Source: Geoalkalibacter sp. (GTDB taxonomy: Bacteria; Desulfobacterota; Desulfuromonadia; Desulfuromonadales; Geoalkalibacteraceae). Taken from it: a stretch of 64,000 bases of DNA. The stretch lies in contig NZ_JAUWAV010000009.1 of the NCBI RefSeq assembly GCF_030605225.1, positions 21,227 through 85,226 on the forward strand, given 5' to 3'. Each line of letters opens with the position of its first letter. Within the stretch, counting starts at the first letter, position 1. Below, in pieces: positions 18,956-28,247 of this stretch. The notes beneath the pieces were generated by a model that had not been told where the DNA came from, searched no databases, and worked only from the letters and a program-made list of their open reading frames with translations. The position numbers and the translations under genes were made by a program.

Positions 18956-21067
18956 ATGTCTTCGTTCCCGAAATCCGTTCGTTCCCAGGAACCAGGCCCG
19001 GCGCGGCGCAAGGGATCGAGGTCCAGACGTTTTCTGATTCTGGGCCTGGCCGGCCTGTGGACGTTGCTGCTGGTCTGGGGACTTTTCTGGAATCTCGAAA
19101 GACTGCGCGAAAACACCCTGGCCCTGGCCACCGCCCAGGCGCGAACCTTTGCCGACCATGTGCTGGTCTACCGTCATTGGAACGCCAAGCATGGCGGCAT
19201 CTACGTCGAGGTTTCCGACTCCACCCCGCCCAACCCCTACCTGGCCGATTTGCCCGAGCGCGATCTGCGCACCCCGTCCGGGCGTCAACTGACCATGGTC
19301 AATCCCGCCTACATGATGCGCGAGATTTTTTCCCTCGAAAAGCAGATGTACGGCTTGAGCGGGCGGATCACCGCCTTGCATCCCCTCAACCCCGACAATG
19401 TCCCCGATAGCTGGGAGATGAGCGCCTTGCTGGCCCTGGTCGAAGGTTCCTCCGAGGTCAGCGACGTCGTGCAGGTGGGCGATAGGGAAATTTTGCGCCT
19501 CATGCGGCCTTTGCTGATGGAGGCGGAATGTCTTTTCTGCCATGCCCACCACGGCTATGGGCTCGGTGAGATACGCGGCGGGCTCAGCACCCAGGTGGAT
19601 CTGCAACCTTGGTGGGCGATCGGCCGCGCTCATCGCTGGGGCCTGGGGGGTGGCGCCCTGTTGCTGTGGCTGTTGGGTCTGGCCGCCCTCGGCGCCGGCG
19701 AGAGGCAGTTGCGCCGCCAGGAAAACCGGCGATTGCGGCTCGAGGAAAATCTGCGTTATCTGGAGCATTTCGACAGTCTGACCGGTCTTGCCAATCAGTC
19801 CCAGTTTTTCGGCAAACTCGATCTGTTTCTCAAGCAGCGCCGTGCGCCCGAGGATCTGGTGGCCGTCGTCCTGCTCGATCTGGAGGATTTTCGCCGCATC
19901 AACAACGCCCTGGGGCGCTCCCAGGGCGATCAGCTGCTGCGGATCGGAGCCCAACGCCTGAGGGTCGGCGTCGGTGAATTCGGCTGGGTTTTCTATTTCG
20001 GCAACGGCGTGTTTGCGCTGTTGTTGCCTTTCGTGCAACAGGCCGATGAGGCCGGAAGTATCGCCTATCGCGCCTTGGCTGAGCTTGAACGCCCCTGCCT
20101 GGTCGATCAGGGGGATGTTCACCTGAGCGCCCATTGCGGCCTTGCCCTGGCGCCGCGCGACGGCATCACCGCGGCGGATGTGCTGCGCCATGCCGAAATC
20201 GCCCTGCACGCCGCAAAGGCCGGGCAGGGCGAGCGGGTGCGGTTTTTCAATCGTGATTTGGGCTTTCAGGCCGTGGAACGGGTGCAGCTCGAAGTCGATT
20301 TGCGCAAGGCGCTGGAGCGCGATGAGCTGTTTGTTCTTTATCAGCCGCAGATCGAGGCAGAAAGCGGCGCGGTCAAGGGCGCCGAGGCTCTGGTGCGCTG
20401 GCGGCATCCCACGCGGGGCATCCTTGGGCCAGATCGCTTTATCGCCCTGGCTGAAACCTCCGGGCTGATCGTGCCCCTTGGCGAATGGGTGCTGTGGGCC
20501 GTTTGCCGTCAGATACGCCGGTGGCGGGAGCAAAACCTCGAGGTGCCGCCCATCGCGGTCAATCTTGCCGCCGCGCAGTTTCGGCAGGGCAATCTTGCGT
20601 CTCTGCTGGCCAGGATTCTTGAGGAAACAGGGATCGCCGCGTCTTGCCTGTCCCTCGAAGTCACGGAGAGCGCGCTGATGTATGACCTTGAGCAGGCCAG
20701 AAGCATCCTGGGCCAGCTGCGTAGCATGGGGCTGCATCTCGCCGTGGACGATTTCGGCACCGGCTATTCTTCCCTCAGTTACCTGAAAAACTTCCCCCTG
20801 GATTGTCTCAAGATCGATCGCGCCTTTGTGCGCGATCTGCCCGGCGATGCCGGCAGCGCCGCCATTGTCACCGCCGTTGTGGCGCTCGGCCGCAGCCTAG
20901 GTCTACTCACCCTCGCCGAGGGGGTGGATGCGCCCGCGCAGTATGAATTTCTCCGCCAGGCCGGTTGCACGCGTTTTCAGGGCTTTTTGTTCAGCGAGCC
21001 CCTCTCGGCCGCTGAATTCATTCGGCGTCTGCATTCACGGGACGCGCGGCGGATTGTGTATAATTAA
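18956..21067 (+). CDS. Heme-binding (DUF3365) c-di-GMP protein: degenerate GGDEF plus intact EAL
   Basis: 703 residues. A cytoplasmic start, TM helix (~26-46), a periplasmic DUF3365/Tll0287-like domain with c-type heme motif C192-LF-C195-H196 (CLFCHAHHG), and a second TM (~228-250) form the sensor. The GGDEF domain is degenerate: the active site reads FGNGVF, so cyclase activity is unlikely. The EAL domain keeps EALVRW, EVTES, DDFGTGYSS and the catalytic-lysine segment LKIDRAF, so c-di-GMP phosphodiesterase activity is expected. A covalent periplasmic heme would let redox state or a gas such as NO/O2 control c-di-GMP breakdown; that input is inference. AGGGGGATGCG precedes the start. Confidence 0.9.
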   Translation: MSSFPKSVRSQEPGPARRKGSRSRRFLILGLAGLWTLLLVWGLFWNLERLRENTLALATAQARTFADHVLVYRHWNAKHGGIYVEVSDSTPPNPYLADLPERDLRTPSGRQLTMVNPAYMMREIFSLEKQMYGLSGRITALHPLNPDNVPDSWEMSALLALVEGSSEVSDVVQVGDREILRLMRPLLMEAECLFCHAHHGYGLGEIRGGLSTQVDLQPWWAIGRAHRWGLGGGALLLWLLGLAALGAGERQLRRQENRRLRLEENLRYLEHFDSLTGLANQSQFFGKLDLFLKQRRAPEDLVAVVLLDLEDFRRINNALGRSQGDQLLRIGAQRLRVGVGEFGWVFYFGNGVFALLLPFVQQADEAGSIAYRALAELERPCLVDQGDVHLSAHCGLALAPRDGITAADVLRHAEIALHAAKAGQGERVRFFNRDLGFQAVERVQLEVDLRKALERDELFVLYQPQIEAESGAVKGAEALVRWRHPTRGILGPDRFIALAETSGLIVPLGEWVLWAVCRQIRRWREQNLEVPPIAVNLAAAQFRQGNLASLLARILEETGIAASCLSLEVTESALMYDLEQARSILGQLRSMGLHLAVDDFGTGYSSLSYLKNFPLDCLKIDRAFVRDLPGDAGSAAIVTAVVALGRSLGLLTLAEGVDAPAQYEFLRQAGCTRFQGFLFSEPLSAAEFIRRLHSRDARRIVYN

Positions 21068-21140
21068 GACGGTGCTTTGTCGCCGGGGCCCGCCCTGGCG
21101 GGATGTTCGACAGCTTTCAGCGCGGCAAAGGAGTGCCCCG

Positions 21141-21815
21141 ATGAAGAAAGGATCTCCATCTGCGGCCGAGGAGCACAAGGCGGGATGGGGCCGCCGCATC
21201 GGCCATCATCTCAAGGCCAAGATGGTGGCCGGTTTGCTGGTGGTGATTCCCGTCGGGGTCACCATTTTCATTCTGCGCTTTCTTTTCAATCTCGCCGACG
21301 GCGTGCTCGCGCCTTACATCCATCGCGCCGCCGTGTTCCTGTTCGGCGAGCAGGGACGCTATATCCCCGGCCTGGGCATGTTTGCCGGGGTTCTCGTCAT
21401 CTATCTCACCGGCCTGGTGGCTTCCAACGTGCTGGGACGACGGCTGGTGGATACCTGGGATCGGGTTCTGTCGCGCATTCCCCTGGTCAAATCCATCTAT
21501 ACCTCCTCCAAGCAGCTCATCTCGGTCTTGTCTCCCGGCGCGCGCGAATCCTTCCGGCGGGCCGTTTATGTGGAATTTCCCAAGGAGGACACCTTCTCCA
21601 TTGCCTTTATCACCAACGCCGTGCCGAGCGCCTCGGGAAAAACCTATTACACGGTGTTCATCCCCACCTCGCCCAACCCGACGTCCGGCTATGTCCTGAT
21701 TCTTGAGGAGCACAAGGTGTACCCGACGGAATACTCCGTCGAGGAAGCCATGAAGGTCATCATGAGCGGCGGCATCGTCGTGCCGCGCGAGATCGTCGCC
21801 CAGAAGCTACAGTAG
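21141..21815 (+). CDS. DUF502 family inner-membrane protein
   Basis: 224 residues. Two membrane helices are clear: MVAGLLVVIPVGVTIFIL and GLGMFAGVLVIYLTGLVASN. Between and after them are DUF502 family blocks VDTWDRVLSRIPLVKSIYTSSKQ and FIPTSPNPTSGYVLIL. The C-terminal half is a cytosolic or peripheral domain ending VVPREIVAQKLQ. The family is widespread in Proteobacteria and plants, with no firmly established biochemical role. GGCAAAGGAG precedes the start, 73 bp after the previous gene. Confidence 0.85.
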   Translation: MKKGSPSAAEEHKAGWGRRIGHHLKAKMVAGLLVVIPVGVTIFILRFLFNLADGVLAPYIHRAAVFLFGEQGRYIPGLGMFAGVLVIYLTGLVASNVLGRRLVDTWDRVLSRIPLVKSIYTSSKQLISVLSPGARESFRRAVYVEFPKEDTFSIAFITNAVPSASGKTYYTVFIPTSPNPTSGYVLILEEHKVYPTEYSVEEAMKVIMSGGIVVPREIVAQKLQ

Positions 21816-22263
21816 CTATTGAGAACTTGGGCTGCTTGGGGGGGGCGGGGCCCGGCCATCGCCGCTGGTGGTGCCGCGGGATGCCGGCGCAGCCTGCGGC
21901 AGATGCAGCACGGGCGCTCTTTCTATTCGTTCTTCAAGGCCGTGCCCAGGGCTTTGCACAGTCTCTGTGGATAGCGTTGTGAAAAGCCCGCGGATGCGTT
22001 GCATGACCGGCCTAGAGTCAGGACTTCCAGCGTTTTGCCAAAAAAATAGACAGATATTTTCTGTGGTGTCGCCGCCGTGAAGTGCGTGGCTTTCAAATTG
22101 ACGGTGCGCGAACATCCATGCTATCAGGAATCCGGTAGTGCGATATCCGGAAGGCTCGACCTGTTTTTTTTATCCGCGCGTCATCGCCATTCGGGAGCTT
22201 CACCTGAAGGAGGATGCCGGCATCAAAACGGCCTGAGGGGCCAGAGGGCGGCAGGCGAAACCA
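21816..22263. other. Intergenic region before the YkgJ-family gene
   Basis: No convincing gene in 448 bases. The first third is extremely G+C rich (GGGGGGGGCGGGGCCCGGCC near 21838-21857). A lone DnaA-box-like TGTGGATAG lies at 21966-21974. A possible promoter is TTGACG (22098-22103), 18-bp spacer, TATCAG (22122-22127), followed by a repeated ATCCGG at 22131-22136 and 22146-22151. Nothing else is supported. Confidence 0.4.
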
Positions 22264-22980
22264 ATGTGGCGACCGTTGTGGGAAAAACTGCGCCGGGATC
22301 AGGAGCTCTTTGACCGGCATTGCGAGGGTTTGCTGGCGGATCTCGCCGGACGCGGCGTGCCCGTGCATTGCCGGCGCGGCTGCCGCGATTGCTGTACCCT
22401 GAGCGTCAGCGCCACCCTGAGCGAAGCGCTGCTCGTCGCCCGAAGCCTCAAGCCCGAGCAGGCGGACGCGGTCCGCGCCCATGCGCGGCGGCTCGTGGAG
22501 ATTGCTTGCGGCGCGCGCGATTTCAAGGCCTATCTGCGCACTTCTCGAGCGCAGCTTGGCCTTTGCCCGCTGCTGGACGAAAAAGGCTGCTGCGGCATCT
22601 ACCCCCGGCGACCCTTTGCCTGTCGCGCCCTGCTCTCCACCCGCGACAGCGCCTGGTGCGCGGTGGATTTCAGCAGTCTGCACCCCGCCGAGAAACAAGC
22701 CTTCATGAGCGGGCTCGACCAGACGGTCGTGGCCTTTCCCACCCATTATGTCGCCGCCGCCCAGGATCTGGGTCGTCTGCTGGAGGAGCGCGCCGCCGCC
22801 GCCATGGCCGAGCGATTCGGGTTCTCTCTACGCGGCAACCTGTCTTTCCTGATCTTTCTTGAGCAGCAGATCGGTCTGAGCGACCTCGTACCCCAGGGCC
22901 TTGACGCGACCCGCCGGGCCCTGGTCGAGGCCGGTCTGGATCTGCCGTTCGTGGTTCACGTCGATCCGCTGGACACCTAG
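22264..22980 (+). CDS. YkgJ-family cysteine-cluster protein
   Basis: 238 residues. The cysteine cluster HCRRGCRDCCTLSV sits near residue 37, followed ~65 residues later by CPLLDEKGCCGIYPRRPFACRALLST, the pattern of the YkgJ/CxxCxxCC family predicted to bind zinc or iron (an Fe-S cluster is possible). The C-terminal half is helical and specific to this subgroup. No membrane segments. Biochemical role unknown; some family members are tied to metal-dependent modification. It is followed 29 bp later by a small membrane zinc-ribbon protein. The start lacks a strong ribosome-binding site. Confidence 0.8.
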   Translation: MWRPLWEKLRRDQELFDRHCEGLLADLAGRGVPVHCRRGCRDCCTLSVSATLSEALLVARSLKPEQADAVRAHARRLVEIACGARDFKAYLRTSRAQLGLCPLLDEKGCCGIYPRRPFACRALLSTRDSAWCAVDFSSLHPAEKQAFMSGLDQTVVAFPTHYVAAAQDLGRLLEERAAAAMAERFGFSLRGNLSFLIFLEQQIGLSDLVPQGLDATRRALVEAGLDLPFVVHVDPLDT

Positions 22981-23009
22981 ATTCCGTCAATTTGAATGGG
23001 AGGTGGGAC

Positions 23010-23351
23010 ATGGAGGACAAGACCGTGGAAATGCCCGAGGCCGCCGAGGATTACTCCCAATACGCGCCGGGGATGAAGATCTTGCGCCGACGGCGCTGGT
23101 GTTTGTTCGGGCTGGTGCTGATCTACATTCCGGTGATGTGGCTGACCCTGGAGCTGTCCGGTTCGGACCGGGTGGCCGGCATGGTGTTCGGTGTGTGGAT
23201 TTTGCTGGTGGCCATCGCCGTGGTCTTTGCCGCTTTCGCCAAATGCCCCCGTTGCGGCAATTTCTTCCACATGCAGGGGTTCATGCCCCTGTATCTGCGT
23301 CGCTGTCTGCATTGTGAGCTGCATGTGACGGCGGACAAGAAAAAACACTGA
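23010..23351 (+). CDS. Small two-TM protein with zinc-ribbon cysteines
   Basis: 113 residues. Two membrane helices (WCLFGLVLIYIPVMWLTLEL and GMVFGVWILLVAIAVVFAAF) are followed by CPRCGNFF and CLHCELHV, four cysteines that could form a zinc ribbon on the cytoplasmic side. The start at 23010 is chosen because GGGAGGTG precedes it; a TTG six codons upstream is the alternative. It forms a likely pair with the YkgJ-type cysteine-cluster gene and converges on the histidine kinase, only 19 bp apart. Function not recognised. Confidence 0.72.
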   Translation: MEDKTVEMPEAAEDYSQYAPGMKILRRRRWCLFGLVLIYIPVMWLTLELSGSDRVAGMVFGVWILLVAIAVVFAAFAKCPRCGNFFHMQGFMPLYLRRCLHCELHVTADKKKH

Positions 23352-23370
23352 TTTTTTTCTCCGTCGAGTT

Positions 23371-25611
23371 TCAGCTCCGCCCGCTTTCCTGCTCCTGCCA
23401 GGGCAGTTTCACGTACACCTGGGTGCCCTTGCCCAGGCGGCTCTTGACCCATACCTGTCCCCCGTGGCCTTCGATCACGTGCTTGACGATGCTCATGCCC
23501 AGGCCTGTGCCGTCCACGGCGGTGGTGGAGTTGTCGGCGCGGTAGAAGCGATCGAAGATGCGCGCGCTCTGTTCCGGCGTCATGCCGATGCCCTGATCGC
23601 TGATTTCGATGAGATAGCCGTCGCTTTCGCGCCGCCCGCTGATGCGGATGATTCCGCCGCCGGGCGCGTACTTGATGGCGTTGCTGATGATGTTTTCCAG
23701 GGCCTGTTCGATTTTGCCGCGATCGAGGGCCAAAATCGCCGGTTCCTCGGGCAGAGCGAGTTCGAAATGGTGCTTTTGCGTGAGATTTCGGCCGAAAATT
23801 TCGGCATCGCGCAGCAGTTCATGAATGTCCACCGGCTCTTTTTCGATGGGGATTTCACGGCCGAGTTCGATGCGGCTCAGATCGAGCAGGTCGTTGACGA
23901 TGCGTGAGAGCGCCCAGGATTTTTTGTTGATGTAGGCCAGGGCCTCCTGGGCGGTTTCCGCGGGCAGTTCCTTTTCGTTGAGCAGCAGTTCCGAATAGCC
24001 GATGATGGATGCCAGGGGCGTGCTCAGTTCATGGGCCGCGGTGCAGATGAACTCGCTCTTCATGCGGTCCATGGTGCGCTCATCGGTCACGTCGTGGATG
24101 ATGAAGATCATCCCGGCGGCACCTCCCACGCGGGTCTGGATGAGGGAGGTGCGGCCCTCCATGATGCGGCGCGCCCCGGCGCCGTTACTCAGTTCGAAGT
24201 CGAAGCGCAGCCCGCTTTTGCCCTGATTGAGGGCGGCAACCATGGCTTCGCGCAGGTTGGGGAAGGGAATGACCCGATCGAACACCTCGCCGCTCACCCG
24301 TTTCAGCGACAATCCAAGAAGTTCCTCGGCGGGTTTGCTCAAGAGCACGATGCGCCCATGGGGATCGGTGACGATGAGGACTTCCTCGACGGAGGTCAGC
24401 ACGCTGTCGATGCGGTTACGGATGCCGCTGGCGACGAAGTGACCGGCCGGCACCGCGAGCAGCATCATCATGAGCGCCGTGAGTCCCGTCCAGTAGCCCA
24501 TGCGGTTCATGGCGCCGCGCAGGCGCAGCTGGCTGTCCTTGAGATCGCTTTCGTAGTAACCGGCGCCGATGACCCAGTCCCAGGGTTCGAAATAGGAGAT
24601 CGCCACCACCTTGTTGCGCGGCCTGTCCTCGCCGGGATTTTGCCAGGGGTAGCTCACGAAGGTGACCGGGATCTTGGCGCCTCGCGCGGTTTCTTCCATC
24701 TCCAGGGCTTTTCCGACGATCTCCTGAATGAAATGATGCCCAGCGGCATCGACCTCCTCCCAGAGGTTTTCGCCGTCGCGGCGCCCGCCCTGGGAAATGA
24801 TGTAGGTCCCGCGCTGATTGCCCTTGCCCCCCAATACGTAGACATAGCCCGTCTTGCCGACGATGATGTCCATGATGCCGCGGCGCAGGCTCTCCAGGCT
24901 CTCCTGCTTCACCCCGACGTAGAGGGCGCCGACCACCTCGGTGCCCTGGCTGTTCCAGATCGGCTCATAGGCGGTGATATGCCAGGCGTTGACCACGAAG
25001 GCGCGGCCCTGGAAGGTCTTGCCCTGCAACAGGGCCGCGACCACCGGATCGGGACGGCCGTCGGGCATTCTGGCGGGAAGGTAGGTGCCGATGGCGCGCC
25101 GCCCCTCGGTGTCGATGACGTTGGTCGCCACGCGCAGCATGTCGCCTTCCTTGTTCATGCGCTGAAAAAGCGTCACGGTCCCGCCGACCAGGTCGCTGAC
25201 CTGATCGATGACGGGCGCGCGGACATGGGGCGCATCGATCTGCCCGAGCCACCGGCCGCCCACCAGCATGCGCGGCAACGCCACCCGGCGAACTTCCTGG
25301 GTGTATTGGTTCATGGCGCTCCAGGTGACGGATTCCGCGGAAAAGCTCACCTGACCCTCTTGACCGAGGACGTATTCGGCCACGCGCAGATTGCTGTTGA
25401 TGGTGATTTGCAGGGCTTCCTGGGCGGCTCGGCACATGAGGTAGACATCCTGCGCGATTTTCTGCGCCTCGCTGCGCGCCTGCCGGTCGATCTCCTGGGC
25501 GAAGAATTTTTGCAGGGCCTGCTTCTGGGTCAGGGCGACCCCGGCGGCCACCAGGGCGGTCACCAAAATCGGCAGAATGGCCATGCTGGTGATGCGGATC
25601 CCGATCCTCAC
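23371..25611 (-). CDS. Membrane sensor histidine kinase (Cache-PAS-HisKA-HATPase)
   Basis: 746 residues. An N-terminal TM helix (~8-27) and a second near 373-395 enclose a ~340-residue periplasmic double-Cache-type sensor (YEPIWNSQGTEVVGALYVGV, SYFEPWDWVIGAGYY are typical Cache elements). A cytoplasmic PAS domain follows (VEEVLIVTDPHGRIVLLSKPAEELLG), then the phosphoacceptor His in AAHELSTPLASIIGYSELLL, N-box ENIISNAIKYAPGGG, and G boxes DQGIGM and GTGLGMSIVKHVIEGHGG. All kinase motifs are intact. No response regulator is adjacent, so it is an orphan kinase here. The double-Cache sensor usually binds small organic acids, amino acids or similar; the ligand is unknown. Confidence 0.94.
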   Translation of the reverse strand: MRIGIRITSMAILPILVTALVAAGVALTQKQALQKFFAQEIDRQARSEAQKIAQDVYLMCRAAQEALQITINSNLRVAEYVLGQEGQVSFSAESVTWSAMNQYTQEVRRVALPRMLVGGRWLGQIDAPHVRAPVIDQVSDLVGGTVTLFQRMNKEGDMLRVATNVIDTEGRRAIGTYLPARMPDGRPDPVVAALLQGKTFQGRAFVVNAWHITAYEPIWNSQGTEVVGALYVGVKQESLESLRRGIMDIIVGKTGYVYVLGGKGNQRGTYIISQGGRRDGENLWEEVDAAGHHFIQEIVGKALEMEETARGAKIPVTFVSYPWQNPGEDRPRNKVVAISYFEPWDWVIGAGYYESDLKDSQLRLRGAMNRMGYWTGLTALMMMLLAVPAGHFVASGIRNRIDSVLTSVEEVLIVTDPHGRIVLLSKPAEELLGLSLKRVSGEVFDRVIPFPNLREAMVAALNQGKSGLRFDFELSNGAGARRIMEGRTSLIQTRVGGAAGMIFIIHDVTDERTMDRMKSEFICTAAHELSTPLASIIGYSELLLNEKELPAETAQEALAYINKKSWALSRIVNDLLDLSRIELGREIPIEKEPVDIHELLRDAEIFGRNLTQKHHFELALPEEPAILALDRGKIEQALENIISNAIKYAPGGGIIRISGRRESDGYLIEISDQGIGMTPEQSARIFDRFYRADNSTTAVDGTGLGMSIVKHVIEGHGGQVWVKSRLGKGTQVYVKLPWQEQESGRS

Positions 25612-25643
25612 GCCCTGGTGTCCTCGCCAAAGGGGTGGTGAAA

Positions 25644-25661
25644 CCTCGCCCGTCGGCGAGG
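25644..25661 (-). terminator. Possible terminator after the AI-2E permease gene
   Basis: Perfect 7-bp stem CCTCGCC/GGCGAGG with a 4-nt loop, between the permease stop and the kinase start. The T-tract on the minus strand is weak (TTT), so termination is uncertain. Confidence 0.35.
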
Positions 25662-25731
25662 AGAGATTTTAATGATACACCAGATTGGACGGTTGTTTGG
25701 GCGAAAGCAGAGAAAAATAAAAGGCGGGGTG

Positions 25732-26787
25732 CTAATTAGGTAAGGCTTCGCGTGGCCAGGCATTGAGGATGGCGTTGATCAGCGTGGCCAGGGGAATGGC
25801 GAAAAACACGCCCCAAAAACCCCAGATGCCGCCGAAGACGAGGATCGCGGCGATGATGGCGACGGGATGCAGGTTGACCGCTTCGGAAAGCAGCAACGGC
25901 GCCAGCAGATTGCCGTCGAGCAACTGGATGATGGCGTAGGCGATGAGGACATAGAAAAACTGCTGGTTGAGACCCCACTGAAAATAGGCGACCAGCGCCA
26001 CGGGCAGGGTGACCACCGCCGCGCCGACGTAGGGAATCAGGACCGAAATGCCGACGAGAAAACCCAGCAGCATGGCGTAATTGATGTCGAGCAGCCAGAA
26101 GGTGGTGCCCGTCACGATCCAGACGATGAAGATTTCGAGGATCTTGCCGCGAATGTAGTTGCCGATCTGGCCGTTGACCTCGCGCCAGACGGTGCGCGCC
26201 AGGGTGCGCTCCTGGGGCAGGAAGCTCTGCAGCCATTGCAGAATGCGTTCCTTGTCCTTGAGAAAGAAAAACACCAGGATCGGCATGAGCACCAGATAGA
26301 CCAGCAGGGTGACCAGGCCCAGCACCGAGCTCATGGACACGCTGAGCAGCTTCTGCGCCTGGCGCACCACCTCGGCGCGCAAGGTGGTGGCGATTTCATG
26401 GAGCTGGTTTTCGGAGATCAGGCGCGGGTAGCGCTCCGGCAGGGTCATGAGCGCCGTCTGGGCTTCACTGATCATGACCGGCAATTGCTGGATGAGCTGC
26501 GTGACCTGCTTGATCAACAGCGGCACCAGCCAGAAAAAGCCGATGAAGAGCAGGGTGAGAAACAACGAAAACACCAGGATCACCGCGGCCAGGCGCGGGA
26601 CTCCCAGGCGTCCCATGGAGCGCACCGGCGCCTCAAGCAGGTAGGCGATGACCAGGCTGGCGAAGAAAGGCACCAGCATGTGGCCGAAGAGCAGCACGAC
26701 GACCAGGCCCGCCACCAACAGAGCCAGGAGAATCACGACCTGCTGATCGGAGAGCTGACGACGGAACCAGTTGGAGATGATTTTCAT
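25732..26787 (-). CDS. AI-2E family transporter
   Basis: 351 residues, about eight membrane helices with the usual family layout: two N-terminal helices (VVILLALLVAGLVVVLLFGHMLVPFF), a cytosolic helical insert, and a C-terminal block with GFLVGISVLIPYVGAAVV and the LDGNLLAPLLLSEAVNLHPVAIIAAILVFGGIWGF signature (written here in parts of the family pattern). The family exports hydrophilic signals or works as Na+/Li+ antiporters; substrate cannot be told from sequence, and AI-2 export is not implied by the name alone. It is transcribed divergently from the M24 peptidase. Confidence 0.92.
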   Translation of the reverse strand: MKIISNWFRRQLSDQQVVILLALLVAGLVVVLLFGHMLVPFFASLVIAYLLEAPVRSMGRLGVPRLAAVILVFSLFLTLLFIGFFWLVPLLIKQVTQLIQQLPVMISEAQTALMTLPERYPRLISENQLHEIATTLRAEVVRQAQKLLSVSMSSVLGLVTLLVYLVLMPILVFFFLKDKERILQWLQSFLPQERTLARTVWREVNGQIGNYIRGKILEIFIVWIVTGTTFWLLDINYAMLLGFLVGISVLIPYVGAAVVTLPVALVAYFQWGLNQQFFYVLIAYAIIQLLDGNLLAPLLLSEAVNLHPVAIIAAILVFGGIWGFWGVFFAIPLATLINAILNAWPREALPN

Positions 26788-26893
26788 GGGACGCTCGAAA
26801 CACTTCGGGGTCGTGATTTTTCAGAGGCAGGTATCTTATCACAAACCGGCGGGAAGAAAAGAGATTCTCGGAGGGCGCGCAAGGGCCTCAGCC

Positions 26894-26921
26894 TTGACAT
26901 GCCCCCTCGGGAGGGTAAGAA
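26894..26921 (+). promoter_or_regulatory. Sigma-70-type promoter of the M24 peptidase gene
   Basis: Perfect -35 TTGACA at 26894-26899, 16-bp spacer, TAAGAA(T) at 26916-26921. The coding start is about 48 bp downstream. Confidence 0.5.
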
Positions 26922-26969
26922 TGTGCCATCCCTTGCCTGGATTGTTCAACTCACTCTGGAGGTTTTCCC

Positions 26970-28160
26970 ATGCGCATCACCCCCCTCGCCGAACTTGAGC
27001 GTCGTTTTCAGGCCCTGCAGCAGCAGATGAGCGTCGTCGGCCTTGATGCCGTGCTGGTGCTGCAAAATGCCGACCTCTTCTATTTCACCGGATCCATCCA
27101 GCAGGGCGTGCTCTATGTGCCCTCCTCCGGCGAACCCATCTACATGGTGCGCAAGGACTATACGCGGGCGCGCATGGAGTGCGGCCTCAAGGAACTGGTG
27201 CCGTTTCGCAGTCCCAAGGACATCCCCGGCATCCTCGCCGATTTCAACCGCCGGCTGCCCAAGCAGATCGGCTATGAACTCGATGTCCTGCCGGCGGCAA
27301 CCTTCGAGCGTTTGCACAAGGTGTTCGGCGCGGCCGAGGCGAAGGATGCCAGCCACCTCATCCGTACCGTGCGCGCCGTTAAGTCCGATTACGAAATCGA
27401 GATCATGAAGGATGCCGCGCTGATGGTCGACCGGGTCTGCCAACGGGCGAAAGAGGTCATCCGTGTTGGCATGACCGACCTCGAACTGGCCGCCGAACTG
27501 GAATTCACGGCCCGCAAACTCGGCCACCAGGGCATCACGCGCATGCGCGGTTTCAACTCCGAGCTGTTTTACGGGCACATCTTCTCCGGGGCCGACAGTG
27601 CCGCGCCGGCCTTTCTCGATGCGCCCCTCGGCGGCATCGGCGTCAATCCCAGCATCGGCCAGGGGGCGAGCTACAAGCGCATCGAAGCCAATCAGCCCAT
27701 CATCGTTGATTTCGCCGGTGCCTTTGACGGTTATCTGGTCGATCAGACCCGGGTTTTTTGTGTCGGCGGATTGCCCGAGCCGCTCGCCAAGGCTTACGAG
27801 GACATGATCGCCATCGAGCGGCGCTTAAAAGAGCTGGCGCGGCCCGGCGCGGTCTGGGGCGAACTCTACGAGGCCTGCTGCGCCCTCGCTGCGGAGTTGG
27901 GTCACAAGGAGCACTTCATGGGGGCGCCCGGCGCTCAGGTGTCCTTCATCGGGCACGGCATCGGCGTGGAAATCGACGAGTATCCTTTCATCGCCCGTGG
28001 CTTCAAGGACCAGGTGCTGGAAGAAAACATGACCTTCGCCTTCGAGCCCAAGGTGGTTTATCCGGGCCTTGGCGCGGTGGGGGTGGAAAACACCTTCTGG
28101 GTGGCCGCCGACGGCCTCAAGCACCTGACCTTTACCAGCGAGGAGTTGGTGGTTCTCTAG
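26970..28160 (+). CDS. M24 family metallopeptidase (Xaa-Pro aminopeptidase-like)
   Basis: 396 residues, cytosolic. A creatinase-like N-terminal domain (FQALQQQMSVVGLDAVLVLQN) precedes the pita-bread catalytic domain. The dinuclear-metal ligands are visible in order: D and D in IVDFAGAFDGYLVDQTRVF, H in GHGIGVEIDEYPF, E in FAFEPKVVYPG and E in GVENTFWV. It probably removes N-terminal residues before proline from peptides; other M24 substrates are possible. CTGGAGG precedes the start. The gene ends at a long GC-rich hairpin and converges on a small minus-strand gene. Confidence 0.93.
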   Translation: MRITPLAELERRFQALQQQMSVVGLDAVLVLQNADLFYFTGSIQQGVLYVPSSGEPIYMVRKDYTRARMECGLKELVPFRSPKDIPGILADFNRRLPKQIGYELDVLPAATFERLHKVFGAAEAKDASHLIRTVRAVKSDYEIEIMKDAALMVDRVCQRAKEVIRVGMTDLELAAELEFTARKLGHQGITRMRGFNSELFYGHIFSGADSAAPAFLDAPLGGIGVNPSIGQGASYKRIEANQPIIVDFAGAFDGYLVDQTRVFCVGGLPEPLAKAYEDMIAIERRLKELARPGAVWGELYEACCALAAELGHKEHFMGAPGAQVSFIGHGIGVEIDEYPFIARGFKDQVLEENMTFAFEPKVVYPGLGAVGVENTFWVAADGLKHLTFTSEELVVL

Positions 28161-28177
28161 GTACTACAAGACAGGGG

Positions 28178-28224
28178 CATCCCCCAATCCCCGAGCCGTC
28201 CTTGGCGGGCGGGGTTGGGGGATG
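28178..28224. terminator. Long intergenic hairpin between convergent genes
   Basis: CATCCCCCAA/TTGGGGGATG (10 bp), one bulged T, then CCCC/GGGG around an 18-nt loop. There is no T-tract on either strand, so it is a candidate rather than a proven terminator. Confidence 0.45.
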
Positions 28225-28247
28225 GGCCCAATAGGCTCGGCACGCGC

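Noticed and set aside
21966..21974. DnaA-box-like TGTGGATAG
   Set aside because: Single site with one mismatch; no cluster, AT-rich unwinding region or origin genes.
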